Shown in pieces: positions 55,691-64,000 of a stretch of 64,000 nucleotides of DNA (position 1 is the first letter of the stretch; every line of letters starts with the position of its first letter). Made by a program: the position numbers and the translations under genes. The stretch is taken from the NCBI GenBank assembly GCA_038503035.1, contig JAVSML010020787.1:248001-312000 (forward strand). The letters run 5' to 3'. The notes beneath the pieces were generated by a model that saw nothing but the letters and a program-made list of their open reading frames with translations, was not told where the DNA came from and did not search any database. Source of the DNA: Crocodylus rhombifer (Eukaryota > Chordata > Crocodylia > Crocodylidae).

Positions 55691-58389
55691 GCCTAACTTT
55701 ATTTGTTAAAACCAAATAGATTGCCATCGTTACAATAAAACATTTTGTTTACACTAATTAGTCTGCAGTGCCGAGATGTCGGCAGTCTGAGGAGTGGTTA
55801 TTAATACCTTGCGAAGCATGTTCTCCCAGATTGGATGGCATGCATTCTGTGACTTGACGTGGCCATGGTCTAATATGGGGTGTTTATCAAAAAAGAAATA
55901 AAAAAGGTATGGCCAGAGTCTCTAAAACTGAGAAAATAATTATTTTCCTTGTTGTCAACAAGCTCCTTTAGGCTCAAGTGTTTACATAGCGTGGTTTTCT
56001 TGAAGAAGCTCATGCAGGTATCTTTGCTAGCACTGGGAGCGACTGCTCAAGCAGTTGCTGGCTGCCCCTTCATTCCTCAGCGCTGCTACCCCACCTGGGT
56101 CCCTGTCCATTTACAAGATCTAACTCAAAGTGCTCTCCTGGTTTTCACAATTCTGCTTTTCCCCCCATTCTGACGTTGCATTGCTGGCCCTTTTTGTCCC
56201 CTCCTAGGAGTCTTCTCCGTTGTTTGGAGCTATCACTTTTCCTTTGTCCTGACCCATTTATCTAGAATTCATCCTTTCCTTCTCAGACCTGAATTGTTAA
56301 TTTTGTGCTTCTGTATCAGAATGAATTGCACTGGAAAAAGACCTTTTGTTAGATCATATTTATCAATATTTAATATTTATGATTCAAACAAATGCTGCAA
56401 GTTTTGCTTTTATGGACTTTCAAATTGGTTTTGCCATCTGGATGAACTTTTACATCTCTTGAAGCTGACAGAATCTGATTCTCATTCAGCCATTATGTTT
56501 CCCAAAGCTTAAATATTATTCTCAGAAATCTCCCCACAAATCAAATGTTGCATTGAAAGATTTGGATTTCCTATTTTCCCTTGCCAAATAACACCATGTT
56601 CTGTTCATGCAGTCTCTAGAAGAATGTCAGGGTATTAAAACCTTGGAGAGCTTGTTAAATTGTTATGTAAGTGAAGAGCTAGTGAGGCATAGACTTTACA
56701 TGCTAATGCAAGTATTGATACAGAGGAGCTATGAAAGGAGAGAGAGCACAGGTACTTAGTTAGCCTTACTGGGCATGCATTCGATGGACATTTATTGGTA
56801 AATCCTGAAATATTCAAGTATTTGACTAGATCTCTAAGTTACATATCATAAAACGTATGGTTAAAAATCTGCTTTTATTTTGCTGTGGTGCTTTTTGGCC
56901 TTTGATTTAGAAATAATAACTCTTAACAGCTTGTAGTGTTGTCCGATAGCTAATGATCTGGGTGAGAGTGATTTTGGTGGAAACAAATGGACTTGCAAGG
57001 CTGAGTCATAAAGTCTTTCCATCTGATAGCAAACGCAACTGTTTGCTGTGCCAGTTGTCTGATCCAGGAGGAGCACGCTTGCTCTCGCAAGTCCGCGACA
57101 CAATTCCCACCCAGGTCGTCAGTCCACAAAGGCCATTGGTACCGGCTGATGGCGGTCGGGCAGCCGGGGGTAATTCGCTGTGCAACTCTGTCCAGTTTCT
57201 TGTGGACTGGTGCCACTGTGACAAGGGCTGGGCTATATTCAGTGAAGGAGACAAGGTTTTAATGGTCACGGAAACTGAATGGCCAAAGCTGCGCAGAGAA
57301 GTAGTCTTTGTAAAACAGGGCTGATGCCCACAGGAGAGTCAGCGTTTGGAGCCTCTTGCTGCGTTGTCTGTGTTGTTCTTGTTCTGCAGGCAGGCCTGTT
57401 TGCCAGGGATTTCACCTTGCACCTGCAGTGAAATTCCTGAGGAATGTATTTATTAGAAAAAGGGGTAAGTGGTCGCAAAGGAACAAACTAAAACTCCAAT
57501 AAGCCTCCTTTCCTTCTAGTTCCTCTTGTCAGCCAGGAATCCGGGGACTGCTGTTACTTGACATGGTTACTCAGGTGTGGAAAACGTGTGTAAGCTGGGC
57601 CAAATGTCTGAAGGGTGCGTGCTCTGTGCTGCAGCCCCCATTGGCTTCATGCATGTTTCCAGTGCTTTCAGGGTTTGAGTCCTCATCTGTAGTCATCTTT
57701 TCCTTTAAAACAGTCTTTCCTCATTTATGGATCTGAATTAATCAACGAAGCTCTGCCATTGGGTTTGGATTTTATTAAAATGACATCGAGACACATGCTC
57801 AGCAATTCACCACTTAAGTCCTAAGTGGGGCATTTTTACTAGATGGATCGATTTTTAAAATGACAGCATCTGTTTGCTTGTACACATTTATTTATAATTC
57901 TTCCCCAGGCGATTATAGCAGGAGCTTGGTGAGTAATAACCAGCTGTTTGAATTAGCAAGTGGGGGAAGCAGTTATTTGATCTGTGAAGGAGTGTGGAAG
58001 CCAAGGCCAGAAGTAATAAAAACTAAACAGATGCCCCAAATATATAAACCCAAGAAGGGACTTGTAAATTACTTGAACTGTTGATTGGCAAAATTATATG
58101 AGATGGGTTGGAGATATCTAGAATTCATATCAGAGAGAAGCAGTCTCCCCTCCTCGCCCTCAGAAGAACGCACCGAGTTTCCAAACAGTGCACGGCGCCG
58201 AACCCTGTATCGCCCACAGCAGTTGGCCTGACCACGCTGTTGCTTAACAGCATCCGCAGGGAGCCGCGCTCGCCTCGGCTGAGTGGTTTGCTGGAGCACA
58301 GAACAACGATACTGTGGAAATATGGAGTGGGGTGCATGCTGCATATTGTTTTGCACTGGAGACAACCTGACACGGGATGTTTGAATGAT

Positions 58390-58755
58390 CAGAAGTCTAG
58401 GAAATGTGTCTAATGGGGAAATACTGGAAGAAGAATAGGTTTTGATACCGGTCTTCAAGCCTCTGAAGGGGGTAGTTGTAGATGAGTCCCTGGGGCTGCA
58501 GGGGACAGGACAAGGGGAAATGATCTTACATTGCGGTGTAAGAAATGTAGGTTGAATATTAGGAAGAAGTTTCGCACTCTGAGGGTGGTTTGGCATTGGA
58601 GCGGGCTAACCAGGAAGGGTGAGGAGTCACCATCTCTGGGCATTTTCAAGAGCAAGTCAGACACGCACTTGGCTGGGCTGATCCTTCCTTGAGCCAGGGC
58701 TGGGCTGGATGCAGCCCACCGGCCTCTCCTTCCTATGGCTCCGTGATTTCCTGTA
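58390..58755 (+). mobile_element. CR1 LINE 3' end
   Basis: Includes GTAGGTTGAATATTAGGAAG, TTTGGCATTGGAGCGGGCTA, and GGCTGGGCTGGATGCAGCCC before CTATGGCTCCGTGATTT. Standard order of CR1 3' sequence. Confidence 0.75.
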
Positions 58756-59024
58756 GTGGGGCAAATGGGTTCCTCTGAACGCCTTGTCCCAGGTGTGATG
58801 TGCTCTGTAGTCTGGATTTTCCACTGCTACTTTTCAGCTTTCTGACCAACACTAAGAGATCTAGATTGAAACTGTTTTTTTGAAGGTCATACTATTCTAC
58901 TGAGTCACTTCTACCGTGACGCCCCCACCCTACCACCTCCATGCCACATCTCTGCCCTTCCCTGCTGCTTCTCAGGTTGTCACTCAGCTCCTGCAGCTGC
59001 TCCTTCCCTGCAGGACCTCCTGGC

Positions 59025-59090
59025 AAGGCAGAGTGGTTCGGACTAGATGATCTGCTCAGGTCCCTTCCGACCCTAGAAACTATGAAACGG
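59025..59090 (+). mobile_element. CR1 LINE short 3' fragment
   Basis: GGACTAGATGATCTGCTCAG then GTCCCTTCCGACCCTAGAAA and CTATGAAAC: the last 60-odd bases of a CR1 copy. Confidence 0.8.
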
Positions 59091-59989
59091 GCAGCGCTCA
59101 GGCAGGCTTCCTCTGCGCCTCCCTTAACGAACTGCCTGTGGCTCGCTCCTCAGGTGCCAGCTCCTTCAGCCCTACCCCATGCTGCAAACCCGGCACATGC
59201 TGCTTGGGACTTTTGTGTGTGCTCGTGCAGCTGTCTGGGAAACCCCCTCCCTCGCTCTTCCACTCAGAGTTTCCAGTGATGCTTTCTAGGCAGCGGTGGC
59301 TTGTGATGACTCGCTGCAAATACCTGCAAAGACATCTTAGCTGGATGTCAGCGCTGTGACAGTCTGCAGTGGAGAGTCACCGTCCTTGCGGTGACTCCCA
59401 CAGATGGGCCAACGAGTCCTCAGGCCGAGAGGGGTAGGATGCTCTTTCCTGCAGGGCAGGGGTGGGGGGTCCCTCTTTCACCCTGCGCGAAGGAAATGGG
59501 AGTCTGAAGGCTGCTCTGCCTAGGCAGGAGCCCAGGTCAGGAAGCCCGCTCAGTACTGGCCTGCTTGTCTGCGGGCCCCCGTCAGAGCGTTCCCCTCTCG
59601 CTCTGCTGTGGCCAGGTCTGATCCACTGGGGTTCGTGTGGGAGCCTGCCCGGCTATCTGCACTTCAGAGGCGATATAGAGCGTCTGTCCTCAAGGCTGCC
59701 AGCTGGTACCTTCCACCAGCACTAATTGCATTAAAAGACCAGGAAAGCTGAAAGCGCGAGCCCAGCAGGGGAAGGGACCTCGCGCACGTCTCACAGTGCA
59801 GAAGCATGACATGATCGTTGTTGCAGGTGCCTGGGTTTGTTACCGTCCCCGACCTTGGTTCTTTGCTGCTGATGTCAAACGATGGTCTCTTTCCCAGTGA
59901 AGGAGCAAGAGGACGAGGAGATAGCTCTGCTCACTTTGAAGATCCCATATGTCTTTGCCGGCTGCCTCTTCCCGCTCCCGTGGACAGGA

Positions 59990-60310
59990 GATGGATGATA
60001 TTGATTAATAATATGTACGGAATTAATTGTCACACCAGAGTGATTTTCCACAGATAAGCAAGTTCCTCCTGCTTGAGAGTGACAGAGCCATGTATTTCAA
60101 TTGTATCTCGCAGTCGAGTGTAATTGTAAAGTGAAAGTGTAATGACGGAGATGTCTTTATCAACCTGTTCCCTGCATTGTGTTTTTATCACTGCCATCTG
60201 CTCTGCTGAGAGTGGCAGCTGCCAGGTCTCACAAATAGCTCTGTCATGTACTTTCATGTAGAACAACATATTGTCATAATTTCTCTCATATTACTAGATG
60301 GAATAACTTT
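59990..60310. promoter_or_regulatory. Possible conserved non-coding element
   Basis: AT-rich, non-repetitive, mixed-sequence block lying in a GC-richer region, with several homeodomain-type cores (GATTAATAATATG, GAATTAATTGTCAC, GTGTAATGACGG). It has the texture of vertebrate developmental enhancers. No alignment was possible, so this is inference. Confidence 0.3.
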
Positions 60311-63300
60311 AACAGAGATAAGGTGACATTAGCTTGGCGCTTGGAATGCATTTGGTTGCTGTGCGCGGAGGACACAGGACGCTCGCTCCCTGCAAACGGA
60401 GCCTCCTGTCCCAACCTCTCCAGTCCCACTCCCCGACATCACGTGAAACCCACTTTGCCAAAACAATGCTCTAACATCAGGCAGGAGGCATCTTCCCTCT
60501 ACACAGCCTTTTTGTTGCTGCTGTTTTGCTGTGCTGTTTTTAGGTGAGCAAGTCGTGTGGATTGCTGATGTTTTAATGTTGCTTGCATAAGTGAGACCTC
60601 AAGTGCCTTTGTTGGGCGAGAAAACTAAAAATTATTATTACCGTTTAGCTGACTAGCTGTCTCTTGCTTTGTTTATTTCAGTTCAAATTCGCTCGGTGAT
60701 TTCTTGGTATTTGCAAACATGTTGATGCAGCTTCTTCAAAAGAAGCAAGAAATCTTTGCAGCAGTATTTACTGCCTCTCAGTTTCCGGAGCCTTGCGGAG
60801 AATATCTGTCACTGAGCTGTTTACCAGACGGCAGATCAGGTGATTTATGACACTTTATTTATTGGATTTTGTGGTCTGTAGGTGGCCAGGCAATAGGTGC
60901 CCTGTCTATTAACTTGCCACTGAAGACCTCTTTGCTGTGTTCAGAAATCACTTGGAGCCAAGGAGCCTGACAGTGGTCTGCTTTAGCAGGATCCTGAGTC
61001 GTAAGGCATGAGACTGCGTAATGCAATGTTCTGCACATGCGCCAACCGCCAGGGCCTCTTGAAGGTACAGTTCCCCACCACTTTCGTTCCCGGTCATACA
61101 CAGCAAGAGCCATCATTGTACTACATAATCTCCAGTGCATAAAGTGACTTATTAACTCCCAGCGTTCACGCAGCTGCAGAGGTGCCCTGTGCTGTCGCAT
61201 GGACCCGTGGGTCTGCCCTGAGACATCAGCATCACTCTTGGGGGCAGCAGGAAGCCTGCTGGGCTTGGCTGCGCTGTGGAGCTCATCTGTTGTGCCCTGC
61301 TGCGTTGTTTCCTGGCTGAGGCTTTCTCAGAGGAGAGAGGTGATCATCCGAGCAGGTTTTACCCTAAGTACCTGGCACAGCACTGGCAGAGCCCTTGGCT
61401 CCCCTGCTCTTTAACTGTAGCTTGTAGCTGGGTGCATCCCGGCTGTTGTGTGTGTGAAGGGTCTGAAAGGACAAGCTTCTGGGTTCCTTCAATGAATGGG
61501 CCACCAAGGCCAGGGTGGCTCTCCCCAGTGCTGTCCTTGTGTTCCCTGTGGTCCCGACGTTGTCCGTGGAGGCCCTGCAGCACCAGCGCTGTGGGTGGGA
61601 GCCTGGGGCAGTATTTATGTGATGCTCCAGGAGGTGCCTGCCTCCCTCCCGTTTCACAAGTGGATTTACATAATGTGCAGCTTTTGTGATAGTTTTTAAT
61701 CTTTTATTGCAAAATAGCATTAGCCTTAGAAAGAGGAAAGAAGGGTAACGTCCAGTATTGCTCTAGATTGCCAAGTAATTGTTTATCACAAGTAAGAGCT
61801 TCTGCACCTTTTATTTCAAATGGTTTTAGTGATTGAAAGGTTGGATGCTTTCATTCATGTATTTTGACGTGTCCTTTAAAAAAGTGTCTGACAAAATCAG
61901 AGGGTTACAGGCTAAAACCTGTTATTAGCAGAAGTAAGCCTGAAAGAAAAGGGAGCTGAATGGTGTGGTTACAAAACCATTCCAAAGAAAGGAGGAAGCA
62001 CTACATTTTATTGCACAGAGTTGCTGTCTTTGCCTGTCCTGTGGAGAGAGGGAGGAACCCCGAAAAGCAGGTAACCCTTCTGGCCGCCACACGCAGGCAG
62101 CATCTAGGACGCGGGGTCTTCAGTCGCCACACTGACTCGAACCCTCCTTCTGTGTTGGCAAAGCACTGGCAATCCAAGGTGCGTCCTGTCCATGTTGGTG
62201 GCAACACCCCAGAGCCAAGGAGCCTGCAGGCCAGACCTGATTCCTGATTCGGTACTGCCTGATTCGGTACGTCAGGGAGGAAACGGCCAGGAGCACTGGT
62301 CTAACCCCGACATCCCTGAACCACAGGCACGTCACCCTTCACAAGTGCTGGGGAGCTGCAGGAATCTCCACTGCCTGACACCCCTGAGGTTTGCTAGGCT
62401 CCGGGCAGGCCTGTGCCCCTCCTGCACTCTCTTTCCCTTCTGTCCCATCCCTCACCCCTCGGGTGGCTGCGTGCCCTGCGTGAGGCGCTGACACCCTGCG
62501 CTGGAAATCTTCTTCTGTGGGCTGGGCCAGCATGCGGGGGGAATCGGAGTCCACGGGTCCCATCTGCTCCATGGTGGCGGCTCTGCAATGGCCCGTCAGA
62601 CAGGCGTCCAGCATCTCCTCCAGGCAGCTGCAAAGGACCCATCTGGGGCACAGCATGCAATGGGGGGTGCAACACAAAGCAGAGCCCCCTGTTTGGGACA
62701 GACCTGGCCTGGTGCATTGCAATAGCCACCCGGGATTGCGTGCCCGCCTGCAGTAGAGAGAAGGAGGGAGCACGATGCTGGGCGATGAATGTGGTGGAGG
62801 GTCAGGGAACAGCAACAGTTCATCTCTGTGCAGAGCCCGTCTAGGCAAATGGAGAGGGATCACTTTGCCTCCTAGCGGGACACAGCTACCTCTGGGGTGG
62901 ATCACAGCAGCTACTTCACAGAGCACAGCAACGCCGTGCAGCAGTTTACAGCGGGTAGTGAAAAATAACCACAGAAACTGCAGGGAAAAGTTTTGAATGC
63001 TAGAACTTAATTATCCAAGTTGCAGTTTAGATACTCACCTAAGGGTCCTACTCTTGCAAGAAGCACCAAGGGATGTTAATGTTGCTAATGCCATATTGTA
63101 GGTGTAAAAGCTGTAACACTCTGTGTAAGCTCTTTCTAAGCTCTCCCCACTGGTGTGCAGCTGTTTCAGGTTGCACCATGGCACATGAAACACATGGCAC
63201 CTATGAGGGCATGTGCCGGGCAGTGTGTGTGTCACCTGGAGTGAACTGGAGATCACGTCACTGGAAAACGCAGGCACGGAGGGAAGGTCAGGCCTGGGCT

Positions 63301-64000
63301 GAGTGTGAAAGTGCAACATTTAGTGCCCTGGCCAGTCTCTCCCGGCTGCCCGGACCTGCCAGGACCCTCGAGCAGGGTGTCTGCAGAACCCTGTTAGTGA
63401 CTTGCCTGTCTGCGTGGCATTCGCCTCTTGACACGTCCCAGCAAGGCGCCGTTCTCTTATTAATGGATTGTATTGTAAAACTGCAGCACCAAGGGAGCCA
63501 GTCCTTTAGATTGAGTCATGAAGAAAGCAGGTCTGGGGAATTCCTTTTAGCTGCCGGCACAGATGAGAAATACCATTGCTGGAGAGACGTGAAAAATAAA
63601 GGCATTAAAAAGGAGCCACAAGCCAGGGTGGAACGTGTGGCTCCGACTCCAGCGTCACTTCTGTCCAAAGCGCAGCAGGCTTCAAAGTGCTCAGCAGGTG
63701 CCCAGGGGCCGAGGAGCAACCCGAGGAGCACGTGTCCGCCCACCTGCCAGGAGGGTTTCAGGGATGCTGAGACCAGGCTGGGCTCGGGGATGTTTTAAGC
63801 TACATGTTGAGCCGAGGGGCGAAAGCGCCATTTCCAGTAGCCGGGTCCCAGGGCCCTTCTCCTCCCACTCAGTTCCTGCTCCTCTCAGAGCCGGGTCCAG
63901 ACTGAGCGTCTCGCCCTGCACCTGTTTCTGTGCCTTGCTAGATGTCCATGTAAAAGTATACACTGTTATTTGTGTCCGGACAGCGCAGCCATGTTAATGA

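Larger units (their letters stand above)
51560..64000. other. Intergenic region right of KDM8, no gene recognised
   Basis: Contains four CR1 pieces (51660-52145, 55130-55690, 58390-58755, 59025-59090), a possible conserved non-coding element at 59990-60310, and GC-rich non-repetitive stretches near 59,400-59,800 and 61,200-63,900. Several long open frames exist in the GC-rich parts but none shows a family signature or linked exons. Confidence 0.55.

Noticed and set aside
56953..57324. 123-codon plus-strand open frame, with a long minus-strand frame over the same bases
   Set aside because: Both strands open at once suggests stop-poor DNA rather than coding; no domain seen.
60859..61200. 113-codon minus-strand open frame beginning MRQHRAPLQL
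   Set aside because: Repetitive tryptophan/arginine-rich look but no family I can name; possibly an old repeat. Not supported as a gene.
62243..62272. Short duplication of CCTGATTCGGTAC
   Set aside because: Two 14-15-bp copies only; no sign of array or function.
62339..62926. 195-codon minus-strand open frame
   Set aside because: Cysteine- and proline-rich composition from GC-biased DNA; overlapping open frames on the other strand; no family match.
63073..63798. 241-codon plus-strand open frame
   Set aside because: No recognised family signature, no linked exons, located in GC-rich intergenic DNA where long chance frames are expected.

Overview
This is a vertebrate nuclear window with short exons, long introns, CpG-island promoters and many interspersed repeats. 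The abundant 3'-truncated CR1 LINE copies with reptile-style ends, together with sauropsid-like coding sequence, suggest a crocodilian or a close sauropsid (inference; turtle or bird not excluded). Three protein genes can be rebuilt exon by exon, with consistent splice phases and clear similarity to known families. They lie in the order IL4R (minus) - NSMCE1 (plus) - KDM8 (minus), which matches the human 16p12.1 neighbourhood.

Left, 1-13,665, minus strand: the interleukin-4 receptor alpha chain (IL4R), nine coding exons. It runs from a signal-peptide exon at 13,605-13,665 through two cytokine-receptor domains with a WSEWS motif, a transmembrane exon and a Box 1 exon to a large cytoplasmic-tail exon cut by the window edge. 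The last 340 bases visible hold an in-frame 54-bp tandem array. Each repeat carries one tyrosine in a YK(S/T)F context, most preceded by NP, so the STAT6/IRS docking region appears multiplied. Seven tyrosines are visible and the array runs off the window. This is the most interesting signal here. The IL4R introns hold CR1 copies, an LTR candidate nested in a CR1, a hAT-like element with clear inverted ends, and an unexplained GC-rich segment.

Middle, 13,666-24,174: the head-to-head gap between IL4R and NSMCE1, with old repeats, microsatellites and a degraded non-LTR retrotransposon, ending in a CpG island. NSMCE1 (24,175-40,221, plus strand, seven coding exons, 262 aa) encodes the RING-like subunit of the SMC5/6 complex. 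Its 10-kb first intron contains a second degraded piece of what looks like the same LINE family.

Right: NSMCE1 ends tail to tail with KDM8/JMJD5 (42,104-50,896, minus strand, seven coding exons, 411 aa), a JmjC-domain dioxygenase with its HxD...H iron triad intact. KDM8 starts in a second CpG island with ETS and GC-box motifs. From about 51,600 to 64,000 no gene is recognised. That stretch holds CR1 fragments and some non-repetitive segments, one of which (about 59,990-60,310) looks like a possible conserved regulatory element. Besides being neighbours the three genes are functionally distinct: cytokine signalling, SMC5/6-based DNA repair, and JmjC-type hydroxylation or peptidase activity.
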